From NCBI GenBank assembly GCA_041397365.1, contig JAWKWT010000001.1:434001-498000 (forward strand): 64,000 bases of DNA, read 5' to 3'. This stretch comes from P52-10 sp041397365. GTDB taxonomy: Bacteria > Pseudomonadota > Alphaproteobacteria > Rhizobiales > Xanthobacteraceae. Position numbers and translations under genes: made by a program. The notes below the pieces were generated by a model that was not told the DNA's origin, searched no databases, and saw nothing but the letters and a program-made list of their open reading frames with translations. Below are positions 53,375-61,855 of the stretch, piece after piece. Position 1 is the first letter of the stretch. Each line of letters opens with the position of its first letter.

Positions 53375-55875
53375 TCCGCTGGCCGCGCCGGGGGAGCGTT
53401 GGGGAAATCGCAGGTGACGATGGTGCCGCGGCCGGGCGCGGACTCGATCGCGACGCGGCCGCCATGCATCTCGACGAAGGAGCGCACCAGCGTCAGCCCG
53501 AGGCCCGCGCCGCGATGCCGCGAGCCGTTCGCCTCCGCCTCGAACCATTCGAACACCTTGGCCTGGTTTTCGGCCGGAATGCCGGGGCCGTTGTCGGCGA
53601 CGGCGAAGACGGTGCGGTCGTTCTGTTGGGTGGCGACCACGGTGATGGTGCCGTTCGCCGGCGAGAAGCCGACCGCATTGGCGAGCAGATTGTAGAGCGC
53701 CTGTACGACGCGGCGCTCGTCGGCGATGAAGGTCGCGGGCGCGCGCGTGGCGTCGATGTGCAGCGAGATGTGGTCGGTGGCGAGCCGGTCCTGGATTCCC
53801 GCCGCCGCCTGCGCGATCGCTTTTTCGGCGCTGACCGGACCCAGCGTCAGCGACATCGCGCCCGCATCGATGGTGGCGAGGTCCAGAATATTGTTGATGA
53901 TCGCCAGCAGCGCGTTGGTCGAGGAGGTGATGTAGGAGAGATATTCGCTTTGCTTCGGCGTCAGCGGGCCGGTGGCGGGGTCGGCGAGGAAATGCGCGAA
54001 GCCGATGATGGTCGTCAGCGGCGAGCGCAATTCGTAGGAGACGTGATGGACGAAGTTGAGCTTCATCCGGTCCGCCGTTTCCAGCGCCTCGTTGCGCTCG
54101 CGCAAGGCGCGTTCGACGCGGACGCTGTCGGTCACGTCCTGGAAGGTCAGCAGCGTCGCGCCGTCCGGCAGCGGCAGGGTCATGCAGTTCAGCACGCTGC
54201 CGTCCTTGCGCTCGATCTGCACCGCGACCGGATTGCGGTTCTCGATGCCGGTGATGGCCGAGCGCAGCGCGCTCCAGACATTGTCGTCGTCGAACAGCCG
54301 CCGGCACCATTGCTCGACGGTGCGGATATGCGGCTGCTGCTGAAGCGCGTCGGCCGAAAGCTGCCACATGCGCGTGAAAGCCGGGTTGAACAGCCGCGCG
54401 CAGCCATTGCTGCCGAACACCGCGACCGCTTCGGCCAGATTGTCGAGCGTCGCCCGCTGCACGCGGATCAGCGCATCATATTGCCGTTCGAGGTCGAGCC
54501 CTTCGGTCGCGTCGTCGAACAGATAGGTGACGCCGCCTTCCGGATTCGGCGTGGCGATGACGCGGAGCGTGCGGCCGTCCGGCAGGTGCCATTCCTCGTT
54601 CTTCGGCTCGGCCGACCGATAAGCCTCGTGCAGCCGCGATTTCCATTGGCGGAAATCGCTCTGCTCGGGAATTTTTCGCGCCGCGCGCAGCCGGTCGAGG
54701 ATCGCCGAATCGGACGGGCCGGAATCGAGGAAGCCGCTGCCGAGTTCCCACAGCCGCTGATAGGCGTCGTTGTAGAAGGTGAGGCGCTGCTGGCTGTCGA
54801 ACACGGCGACCGCCGACGACAACTGGTCCAGCGTGCGGCGGTGCGCGTCCGCCATCCGCGTCAGGCTGGCGCGCAGCGACGCTGCTTCGCTCGCGTCGAT
54901 GGCGATGCCGGCGCTGCCCGCGCGCATTGCGACCGCCTGCACATCAAACATCTTGCGCTCGCCGCGCACCACCACCGGCAGCCTCTTGGCGAAGGCGGCG
55001 TTTTCCGACAGCGCCCGCGCCATCTCGTGCCGGGCGGGGCTGTCGAGCAGGTCGAGGTTGCGGCTGATGGCGTCGTCGCTGGAGGCGGCCTCGGTCGCGA
55101 TCGCGTAAGCCGAATTGGCGAAGCTCAGCGTGCCGTTGGCGCGGCGCGCCCAGACCGGGGCGGGGATCGCGGCAGCAAAACCGCGCAGAACCTCGGTTTC
55201 CTCCAGCAGCATGTTGTAGCGCAGCGTCGCCTCGGCGAGGTCGCGGCGCAGGCTGCCCAGCTCGCGGATACGCAGGATCGCCTGCCCGCCGACGACGCGG
55301 CCCAACACCTCGACCGAGCGCCCGTGCAGCGTCGTCAGATTGAGCACAAAACCTTCGGCGCGCTCGCGCAAGGCTTCGACGGCGCGGCCGAGTTGCAGCG
55401 ACGGCTCCGGCGCGAGCCATGTGCCGAAGGCCAGGATTTTGTGAGGCGATTCGTCGGTCTGCACGATCGATGGATCGCCCGCGACCTGCGGAACGTCGTC
55501 GCCCGCGCGCCAGGAGACGACGATCTGCGGCTCGCTCAGCAGGAGCGCCGCGCTGCGGTCGTTTTCGGCCTGAAGCGCCTGGATTTCGGCGCGCAGCCGC
55601 GATTCGTTTTCAGCGGCCCGCGTCCGCGTCCGCATCAACAGGATCGCTGACAGCACGGAGAAGCCGAGGATCGTCGCGGCGGTGCCGAGCGCCACGATCT
55701 CCTGCCGGTCGAACGCGATGGCGGCGACCTGTCCGAGTTCGGAGGCAAAGGACGGCGTCAGCAGCGCGGGCAAGGCGAGCGGTGACAGAGCCAGCGGCGA
55801 CAGCATTGCGGGAACGCACCGTGAGACGGCGCTGGACATGAATGCCCTGCGCATCGCGCGGATGGTGGCCCCCAT
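53371..55875 (-). CDS. divL: DivL-like PAS sensor kinase with Tyr in place of the phospho-acceptor His
   Basis: About 834 residues: one membrane helix (about 61-80), a coiled coil, several PAS-like segments (RANGTLSFANSAYAI; VAVFDSQQRLTFYNDAYQRLW; AVFGSNGCARLFNPAFTRMW), a dimerisation helix and a complete HATPase (YNLLANAVGFS, VADNGPGIP, GAGLGLTLVRSF). The H-box reads HHVSYELRSPLTTIIGF, so the invariant His is Tyr at about residue 614, as in Caulobacter DivL. DivL controls CckA and so CtrA. The conserved position before tsaE supports the name. Start: ATG of MGATIRAM; a TTG five codons earlier is possible. Confidence 0.85.
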   Translation of the reverse strand: MGATIRAMRRAFMSSAVSRCVPAMLSPLALSPLALPALLTPSFASELGQVAAIAFDRQEIVALGTAATILGFSVLSAILLMRTRTRAAENESRLRAEIQALQAENDRSAALLLSEPQIVVSWRAGDDVPQVAGDPSIVQTDESPHKILAFGTWLAPEPSLQLGRAVEALRERAEGFVLNLTTLHGRSVEVLGRVVGGQAILRIRELGSLRRDLAEATLRYNMLLEETEVLRGFAAAIPAPVWARRANGTLSFANSAYAIATEAASSDDAISRNLDLLDSPARHEMARALSENAAFAKRLPVVVRGERKMFDVQAVAMRAGSAGIAIDASEAASLRASLTRMADAHRRTLDQLSSAVAVFDSQQRLTFYNDAYQRLWELGSGFLDSGPSDSAILDRLRAARKIPEQSDFRQWKSRLHEAYRSAEPKNEEWHLPDGRTLRVIATPNPEGGVTYLFDDATEGLDLERQYDALIRVQRATLDNLAEAVAVFGSNGCARLFNPAFTRMWQLSADALQQQPHIRTVEQWCRRLFDDDNVWSALRSAITGIENRNPVAVQIERKDGSVLNCMTLPLPDGATLLTFQDVTDSVRVERALRERNEALETADRMKLNFVHHVSYELRSPLTTIIGFAHFLADPATGPLTPKQSEYLSYITSSTNALLAIINNILDLATIDAGAMSLTLGPVSAEKAIAQAAAGIQDRLATDHISLHIDATRAPATFIADERRVVQALYNLLANAVGFSPANGTITVVATQQNDRTVFAVADNGPGIPAENQAKVFEWFEAEANGSRHRGAGLGLTLVRSFVEMHGGRVAIESAPGRGTIVTCDFPNAPPARPAE

Positions 55876-56216
55876 AGCTTGCAACCCCAATACCCCCGGC
55901 CCCCGCCAGGCATCGGCAAGGGAGAACGTCAGACCGAATTGTCGAAGACACCGGACAATGCGCTACGCTCCGGCCACTATTGCGCACGACTCAAATCACA
56001 CTGTGCGAATCGCTCGACAATATCGTGATCTCGGCTCTAGCAGTAAGAGTCCAGACCGTGAACGGGTGTCGTGCGGCGACGGAACTTCGCGCGTGCGGCA
56101 AAATCGTCGCGGTTGTTACGATGTCACGGAGTCTGATTCGTTTTCAGTGAGCATGATCTTGTCCGACCCGAAGGGCCGCGAAGCGCAAATCGGTTCCCAC
56201 TTTTCGGGATCATGCT
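55876..56216. other. Noncoding gap upstream of divL
   Basis: About 340 bases between the divL start and the dut stop. I find no supportable gene. It must hold the divL promoter, and its distal end is the palindrome at 56149-56217. No TTAA-N7-TTAA CtrA box is apparent. Confidence 0.55.
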
Positions 56217-56217
56217 C
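56149..56217. repeat. Dispersed GAGCATGATC palindrome (copy 4, enlarged)
   Basis: GAGCATGATC and GATCATGCTC are the perfect ends. The centre is expanded by a GTCCGACCCGAAGGGCCGCG-type insertion before the usual CGGTTCCCACTTTTCGG half. Its end touches the dut stop codon. Confidence 0.8.
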
Positions 56218-56675
56218 TATCGCCCGGTCGACCCGAACCCGCCGGCATTGCGTGCGGTGGCGTCCAGTTCGTCGGCGAGAACGAGCGCCACCTGAACCAC
56301 CGGCGCGACCACCATCTGCGCGATGCGCTCGCCGCGACGGACGACGAACGGCTCCGCGCCGAGATTGACCATGATGATCCCCACCTCGCCGCGATAGTCG
56401 GCGTCGATGGTGCCCGGCGAATTGAGCAGCGTGACGCCGTGCTTCAGCGCGAGTCCCGAGCGCGGCCGGATTTGCGCCTCGAATCCCGGCGGCAGCGCCA
56501 GCGCCAGCCCGGTCGGGATCAGCGCGCGCGCGCCGGGCGCGAGCATCACCGGCGCGTCGGCCGGCACGGCAGCGACAAGGTCCAGCCCGGCGGCGTCTGC
56601 GGTCTGATAGGCCGGCAGCGGCAGGTCCGCGCCATGCGGCAGGCGCTTGATCCGGACGGTCGGGGCGGCGCTCAC
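56217..56675 (-). CDS. dut: dUTP diphosphatase
   Basis: Trimeric dUTPase, 152 residues, keeping uracil out of DNA. Motifs are AGLDLVA (1), PRSGLALKHGV (2), GTIDADYRGEV (3), RIAQMVVAPV (4) and the C-terminal nucleotide-closing arm RNAGGFGSTGR (5). GTG start overlapping the coaBC stop (GTGA). The pairing with coaBC is common in bacteria. Confidence 0.97.
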   Translation of the reverse strand: MSAAPTVRIKRLPHGADLPLPAYQTADAAGLDLVAAVPADAPVMLAPGARALIPTGLALALPPGFEAQIRPRSGLALKHGVTLLNSPGTIDADYRGEVGIIMVNLGAEPFVVRRGERIAQMVVAPVVQVALVLADELDATARNAGGFGSTGR

Positions 56676-58051
56676 GCGACCTCTCCGGCGAGCGCCTTGC
56701 CGATCAGCAAAACCAGCGCCTTCGCCACCTCGTCTTTCGGCATCGCCGGCCATGATTCGACGCCGTCTTTCGTGACGATATGTACGGTGTTGCGGTCGCC
56801 GCCCATCACGCCGCCTTCCGGCGACACGTCGTTGGCGACGATCCAGTCGCAGCCCTTTCGCGCGAGCTTGGCCGTTGCGTTGGCGATCAGGTCGTTGGTC
56901 TCGGCCGCGAAGCCGATCACCAGCGGAGGCCGCTTGTCGGTCGATTTGGCGATGGTCGCCAACAGGTCCGGATTCTCGACCAGCGACAGCGCCGGAATCT
57001 GGCCACCCTGCTTCTTGATCTTCTGCGTGCCGGCATCCGCGACGCGCCAGTCTGCGACGGCGGCGGCGAAGATGGCGCAATCGGCCGGCAGCGCGTTCTG
57101 AACCGCGATCAGCATCTCGCGCGCCGATTCGACGCGGACGATCTCGACGCCGGCGGGCGCGGCAAGGCCGACCGGGCCGGAAATCAGCGTCACCGCCGCG
57201 CCCTCGGCGGCGGCTGCGGCGGCGATGGCATAGCCTTGTTTGCCTGACGAGCGGTTGGCGATGTAGCGCACCGGATCGATCGGCTCATGCGTCGGCCCTG
57301 CCGTCACCAGCAGCTTTTTCCCGTGCAGCGGGCCAGGCTCGGCCGGCGTCAGCAGTTTTGCGGCGGCGGCAGCGATCTCCAGCGGCTCGGACATGCGCCC
57401 GACGCCGGATTCGCCGGCTTCCGCCATCGCGCCGGCATTGGGGCCGACCAGATGGACGCCGCGCCCGGCGAGCGTCGCGACATTGGCGCGGGTGGCTGCG
57501 TTCGCCCACATCAAGGGATTCATCGCAGGGGCGAGCAGCACCGGGCGGTCGGTGGCGAGCAGGATCGCGGTGGCGAGGTCGTCGGCATGGCCGTTGGCGA
57601 TCTTGGCCATCAGATCGGCGGTGGCGGGCGCGACGACGATCAGGTCGCAATCGCGCGCAAGCCGAATGTGGCCGGCGTCGAATTCGCTCTCGGGGTCGAA
57701 CAGGTCCGTGTAGCAGCGTTCATTGGCGAGCGCGCTCGCCGCCAGCGGCGTGACGAATTGCTGCGCGGCACGGGTCAGCACGCAGCGCACGCGAAAACCC
57801 CGGTCCTTCAGCCGGCGGATCAGGTCGAGCGCCTTGTAGGCGGCAATGCCGCCGCCGATGATGAGCGTCACCGATTGCTCACCGGACATGGCTCGCGCGT
57901 CCGGCGCGTCGTCATCGCTCGCGGAGGGCTCGGCGGCGGCGCGCAGCAACACACGCACCTCGTCCTCCACGGAGCGACCGTTGCGGGCGGCGCGCAGCCG
58001 CAATTGGGCTTTCAGGGCTTCGTCGAGCTTTCGGACGGTGAGGCTGGCCAT
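56672..58051 (-). CDS. coaBC: CoaBC with N-terminal FitA-like ribbon-helix-helix domain
   Basis: Bifunctional phosphopantothenoylcysteine synthetase/decarboxylase of CoA synthesis, 459 residues. Residues 1-40 (MASLTVRKLDEALKAQL, NGRSVEDEVRVLLR) form a ribbon-helix-helix like the FitA antitoxin, followed by an acidic linker. CoaC spans about 60-235: GGIAAYKAL, catalytic His128 in DAGHIRLAR, APATADLMAK, PAMNPLMW. The GRM loop reads MAEAGESGVGRM, with Ala where E. coli has Cys158. CoaB spans 245-459: TAGPTHEPIDPVRYIANRSSGKQG, AVADWRV, GFAAETND. The ATG at 58051 has GGTGG six bases upstream. Gene order is ubiE-ubiB-coaBC-dut, with putative operators before the start. Confidence 0.93.
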   Translation of the reverse strand: MASLTVRKLDEALKAQLRLRAARNGRSVEDEVRVLLRAAAEPSASDDDAPDARAMSGEQSVTLIIGGGIAAYKALDLIRRLKDRGFRVRCVLTRAAQQFVTPLAASALANERCYTDLFDPESEFDAGHIRLARDCDLIVVAPATADLMAKIANGHADDLATAILLATDRPVLLAPAMNPLMWANAATRANVATLAGRGVHLVGPNAGAMAEAGESGVGRMSEPLEIAAAAAKLLTPAEPGPLHGKKLLVTAGPTHEPIDPVRYIANRSSGKQGYAIAAAAAAEGAAVTLISGPVGLAAPAGVEIVRVESAREMLIAVQNALPADCAIFAAAVADWRVADAGTQKIKKQGGQIPALSLVENPDLLATIAKSTDKRPPLVIGFAAETNDLIANATAKLARKGCDWIVANDVSPEGGVMGGDRNTVHIVTKDGVESWPAMPKDEVAKALVLLIGKALAGEVA

Positions 58052-58068
58052 ACGCATCCACCAGAAAA

Positions 58069-58108
58069 TGATTGCAAACTTAGCGTCAGATTGATTGCAC
58101 TGCAATCA
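58069..58108. promoter_or_regulatory. Putative coaBC operator: three TGATTGCA half-sites
   Basis: A perfect palindrome TGATTGCA-C-TGCAATCA (58092-58108) and a further TGATTGCA at 58069-58076 lie 18-57 bases upstream of the coaBC ATG. On the minus strand a TTGCAG (58105-58100) and TAAGTT (58082-58077) 17 bases apart could be -35 and -10, so bound protein would cover the promoter. Paired 8-base half-sites are the usual targets of ribbon-helix-helix dimers, and CoaBC carries such a domain. Confidence 0.6.
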
Positions 58109-58121
58109 CTTCTGCCAAAAG

Positions 58122-59693
58122 CTATCGCAAAATCCACACCGCGCAAAACAGCGCGACCGCGATCGCCCAGATGCCGGCGGTGAGCCATCGGCTCTGGCGG
58201 GCCTCCGCGCGGCCGATCGCCTCCACCGTCTCCGGTGCGAGCAGCAGCCCGTTGCGGGTCAGCGCCTCGGAGCGCGCCAGAAGGGCGACGCTGCGCGCGG
58301 CGATGCCGGGCAGCCCCGCAAAAATCTTGCCGAGATCGCTGGCGCCGCTCACCGCCCCCTCGATCCGGCCGATCGGTCCGAGATTGCGCTCGATCCATTC
58401 GCGCACGACCGGCTCGGCGGTGGTCCAGATGTCGAGATGCGGATCGAAGCCGCGCGCGACGCCTTCGACCACCACCATGGTCTTTTGCAGCAGCAGGAGT
58501 TCCGGCCGCGTCTCCATGTCGAAGATCGCCGTCACCTCGAACAGCAGCGTCAGCAGCTTCGCCATCGAGATTTCCTGCGCGGTGCGCTTGTGGATCGGCT
58601 CGCCGATGGCGCGGATGGCTTGCGCGAAATTGTCGACGGAATGATGCGGCGGCACATAGCCGGCCTCGAAATGCACTTCGGCGACGCGCCGGTAGTTGCG
58701 GGTGATGAAGCCGTAAAGGATTTCCGCCAGGAACCGGCGTTCCTGTGGCCCGAGCCGGCCCATGATGCCGAAATCGACCGCGACCAGCCGTCCTTGCGGA
58801 TCGACGAACAGGTTTCCCGGATGCATGTCGGCATGGAAGAAGCCGTCGCGCAGCGCGTGGCGGAGAAAACTCTGGATCAGCTTGCGCGCCAGATCCGGCA
58901 GGTCGGCTCCCGACGAGTCCAGCCGCCCATGATCGTTCAGCGCGATGCCGTCGATCCACTCCATCGTCAGCACGGAATGCGCGGTGCGGTCCCAGTCCAC
59001 GGCCGGCACGCGAAAATCAGGATCGTCGCGGGTGTTCTCCGCCATCTCCGACAGGGCGGCGGCCTCCAGCCGCAAATCCATCTCCATCGCCACCGAGCGC
59101 GTCAGCGTCCAGACGATTTCCGTCGGCTTCAGCCGTCTCGCATCGACCGAGAGCGCCTCCATCTGCTTGGCGGCGAACATGAAGGCGTCGAGATCGACGC
59201 GAAAACTATGCGCCACATTCGGCCGCAGCACTTTCACCGCCACCGTCTCGCGCACGCCGTCTCTGTCCACCTCGGCGCGGTGGACCTGCGCGATCGAGGC
59301 GGCGGCGACGGAAGGGCCAAAGCTCGCATAGGTCCGGTTCAGCGGCCGGTCGAAAGCGGCGACGATGGTGGCTTCGGCCTCGTCCTGCGGAAATGGCGGC
59401 AGGCGGTCTTGCAGGCTTTCGAGATCGCGCGCGAGCTGGATGCCGACGACGTCCGGCCGCGTCGCCAGAAACTGCCCGAGCTTCACATAGCTCGGACCGA
59501 GATGCCGCAGCGCCGCCGAAATCCGGCCGATCGACTTGTCGCTTTTCGGCGCCTGGATCATGCGCCCGAGCCGCAGCGCGAACCGCGCCGACGAGGGAAG
59601 CTCGGCCGGATCGACGATGCCGAACACGCCGGCTCTTGCGAATACCCAGCCGGCCCGTGTCAGTCGCGCAAGATGGATCAGCGCGGAGATCAC
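58122..59693 (-). CDS. ubiB: UbiB-family atypical kinase for ubiquinone synthesis
   Basis: 523-residue ABC1/ADCK/UbiB-type protein needed for coenzyme Q production. The KxGQ motif YVKLGQFLATRPD, the Ala-rich loop AAASIAQVHRA, VAVKVLRPN, the kinase-like HADMHPGNLF and DFGIMGRL are present, with two C-terminal membrane helices (end about 500-520). GTG start at 59693 overlaps the ubiE stop. The frame open upstream is a shadow of ubiE. Confidence 0.95.
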   Translation of the reverse strand: MISALIHLARLTRAGWVFARAGVFGIVDPAELPSSARFALRLGRMIQAPKSDKSIGRISAALRHLGPSYVKLGQFLATRPDVVGIQLARDLESLQDRLPPFPQDEAEATIVAAFDRPLNRTYASFGPSVAAASIAQVHRAEVDRDGVRETVAVKVLRPNVAHSFRVDLDAFMFAAKQMEALSVDARRLKPTEIVWTLTRSVAMEMDLRLEAAALSEMAENTRDDPDFRVPAVDWDRTAHSVLTMEWIDGIALNDHGRLDSSGADLPDLARKLIQSFLRHALRDGFFHADMHPGNLFVDPQGRLVAVDFGIMGRLGPQERRFLAEILYGFITRNYRRVAEVHFEAGYVPPHHSVDNFAQAIRAIGEPIHKRTAQEISMAKLLTLLFEVTAIFDMETRPELLLLQKTMVVVEGVARGFDPHLDIWTTAEPVVREWIERNLGPIGRIEGAVSGASDLGKIFAGLPGIAARSVALLARSEALTRNGLLLAPETVEAIGRAEARQSRWLTAGIWAIAVALFCAVWILR

Positions 59694-60454
59694 AAACGCC
59701 AGCCCGAATGCAAGGCGACGATGCCGCCGCTCATCACATCCCATTTTGCGCGGGCAAAGCCGGCGGTTCGCATCATCTCGGCGAAAGCGTCGGGGCGCGG
59801 AAACTGCCGGATCGATTCGACCAGGTAGCGATAGGACTCCGCGTCGCCCGTCACCATGCGGCCGAGCTGCGGAATGACGTTGAACGAATAAAGCTCGTAA
59901 ATGCGGTCCAGCCCCGGCACATCGACGCTGGAAAATTCGAGGCACAGGAAGCGCCCGCCCGGCTTCAGCACGCGATGGATTTCGCTTAGAGCGAGGTCGA
60001 TGCGCGGCACGTTGCGGATGCCGAAGGCAATGGTGCAGGCGTCGAAACTGCGGTCCGCGAAACTCAAGGACTCGGCATTGCCTTCGACGAAGCTGATCCG
60101 GTCGTCGAGAAAGGCATCCGCGACCCGCTCGCGGCCGACATTCAGCATCTCCTCATTGATGTCGCAGACGACCGCCTCGAAGCCGTCGCCGCCTTTGGCG
60201 GAGGCGCGCATGGCGATGTCGCCGGTTCCGCCCGCGAGATCGAGCAGGCGGAACGGCGCGGGTCCGCGCGGCGGATTCAGCGTGGCGATCATCGCCGCCT
60301 TCCAGGCGCGATGCAGCCCGCCCGACATCAGATCGTTCATCAGGTCGTAGCGACGCGCGACGCTTCGGAAGACGTCGTCCACCATGCCCTGCTTGTCGCC
60401 AAGCGGCACGTCGCGAAAGCCGAAATGGGTCGTGTCGCCGTCCTGCCGGGCCAT
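59690..60454 (-). CDS. ubiE: Bifunctional demethylmenaquinone/ubiquinone C-methyltransferase
   Basis: SAM-dependent methyltransferase of ubiquinone synthesis, 254 residues. HFGFRDVPLGDKQGMV, SVARRYDLMNDLMSGGLHR, LLDLAGGTGDIA (SAM site), FGIRNVPRIDLAL and the ending GGIVALHSGWRL are characteristic. ATG at 60454 with AAGGAG eight bases upstream. The 125 bases to the divergent VOC gene should hold both promoters. Confidence 0.96.
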   Translation of the reverse strand: MARQDGDTTHFGFRDVPLGDKQGMVDDVFRSVARRYDLMNDLMSGGLHRAWKAAMIATLNPPRGPAPFRLLDLAGGTGDIAMRASAKGGDGFEAVVCDINEEMLNVGRERVADAFLDDRISFVEGNAESLSFADRSFDACTIAFGIRNVPRIDLALSEIHRVLKPGGRFLCLEFSSVDVPGLDRIYELYSFNVIPQLGRMVTGDAESYRYLVESIRQFPRPDAFAEMMRTAGFARAKWDVMSGGIVALHSGWRL

Positions 60455-60579
60455 GTATCCGCTCCTTAGCGGGCGCAGCATAGCCTGACCGGACGGATCG
60501 CGCTACAACGCGCCAGCGTCAGCAAGCCGGGCCGCGCGCCGGGTCCGGGGCAAGGTTAACGCTACGCGGAACGGATACG

Positions 60580-60957
60580 ATGCCGATCAGCTTTGTGAAG
60601 ACGACCCCGATCCTGCGGATGTTCTCGGTCGAGAAGACACGGGAATTTTATCTCGGCTTTCTCGGTTTCAAGGTCGATTGGGAGCATCGGTTCGAGCCGG
60701 CGCTGCCGCTTTACATGCAGATTTCACGCGGCGATTTCATCCTGCATTTGACCGAGCATCACGGCGACTGCACGCCGGGCGGCAAAGTTTTCGTCGAGAT
60801 GACGGGCGTCGCCGAGCTGCACGCGGAACTGACCGCGAAGAACTACAACTATCTGCGGCCCGGCCTGGAACGGGAGGCGTGGGGCGCGTCAACGCTGACC
60901 GTGACCGATCCGTGCATGAACCGCATCATTTTCGTCGAGCGCGATCCGGATGCCTGA
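60580..60957 (+). CDS. VOC (glyoxalase/bleomycin-resistance fold) family protein
   Basis: 125-residue single VOC domain: TPILRMFSVEKTREFYLGFLGFKVDW, then YMQISRGDFILHLTEHHGD and TDPCMNRIIFVER. The fold includes bleomycin-binding proteins and dioxygenases. A true resistance role is not implied. It overlaps mutM by eight bases, so the two are translated from one message. Confidence 0.85.
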   Translation: MPISFVKTTPILRMFSVEKTREFYLGFLGFKVDWEHRFEPALPLYMQISRGDFILHLTEHHGDCTPGGKVFVEMTGVAELHAELTAKNYNYLRPGLEREAWGASTLTVTDPCMNRIIFVERDPDA

Positions 60958-61831
60958 GCTTCCCGAAGTCGAAACCGTCCGGCGCGGATTGCAGCCGGTG
61001 ATGGAAGGCGCGGTGATCGCGCGCGCGGAGGCGCGGCGCGGCGACTTGCGCTTTCCGTTGCAGGCGGATTTTCTCGCGCGGCTGACCGGGCAGACCGTCA
61101 CGGGTCTCGGCCGCCGCGCCAAATATCTGCTTGCCGATCTGTCCTCCGGCGACGTGCTCTTGATGCATCTCGGCATGTCCGGATCGTTCCGCGTCACCGA
61201 AGGCGCGCAGGGCGCGGTACCCGGCGCGTTTCACTATCCGCGCAGCGAGGATCGCACGCACGACCACGTCGTCTTTCACATGGGAAACGGGGCGACGATT
61301 GCGTTCAACGATCCGCGCCGCTTCGGCTACATGAAAATTTTTTCGCGCAACGACATGATGCACGAAAAATTCCTGAAGGATCTCGGACCGGAGCCGCTCG
61401 GCAACGCCTTCGACGCTGCATTGCTGGCCCGCGCCTGCGCCGGCAAGAGCGCGAATCTGAAGGCCGCGTTGCTGGACCAGCGCGTAGTCGCGGGCCTCGG
61501 CAATATCTATGTCTGCGAGGCGCTGCACCGCTCGCATCTGTCGCCGAAGCGCGCCGCCTCGACGCTGGCGAAACGTTCCGGTGCGCCGTCGGATCATGCG
61601 GTGCGGCTGGTGGAGGCGATCCGCGCTGTGTTGAACGCGGCAATCGAAGCGGGCGGTTCGTCGCTGCGCGATCATCGACGGACGGACGGCGAACTCGGCT
61701 ATTTCCAGCATTCGTTCCGCGTCTACGACCGCGAGGGCGCGCCGTGCCCGACGCCGGATTGCGGCGGCATTATCAGGCGTTTCGTGCAGAGCGGGCGGTC
61801 CACCTTCTGGTGCTCGAAGTGCCAGAGATAA
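60950..61831 (+). CDS. mutM: Formamidopyrimidine-DNA glycosylase
   Basis: Removes 8-oxoguanine and FaPy, 293 residues. N-terminal catalytic PELPEVET after Met removal, conserved Lys in GRRAKYLLADL, DPRRFGYM and the helix-two-turn-helix GLGNIYVCEALHRS. The C-terminal zinc finger has four Cys (CPTPDC, then FWCSKC). Start ATG is inside the end of the VOC gene. Confidence 0.97.
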   Translation: MPELPEVETVRRGLQPVMEGAVIARAEARRGDLRFPLQADFLARLTGQTVTGLGRRAKYLLADLSSGDVLLMHLGMSGSFRVTEGAQGAVPGAFHYPRSEDRTHDHVVFHMGNGATIAFNDPRRFGYMKIFSRNDMMHEKFLKDLGPEPLGNAFDAALLARACAGKSANLKAALLDQRVVAGLGNIYVCEALHRSHLSPKRAASTLAKRSGAPSDHAVRLVEAIRAVLNAAIEAGGSSLRDHRRTDGELGYFQHSFRVYDREGAPCPTPDCGGIIRRFVQSGRSTFWCSKCQR

Positions 61832-61855
61832 TTTAACGGCGGTGACTGAGGTAGC

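Noticed and set aside
60580..60957. Bleomycin resistance determinant
   Set aside because: Only the VOC fold is supported. Position upstream of mutM and family breadth do not justify a resistance call.
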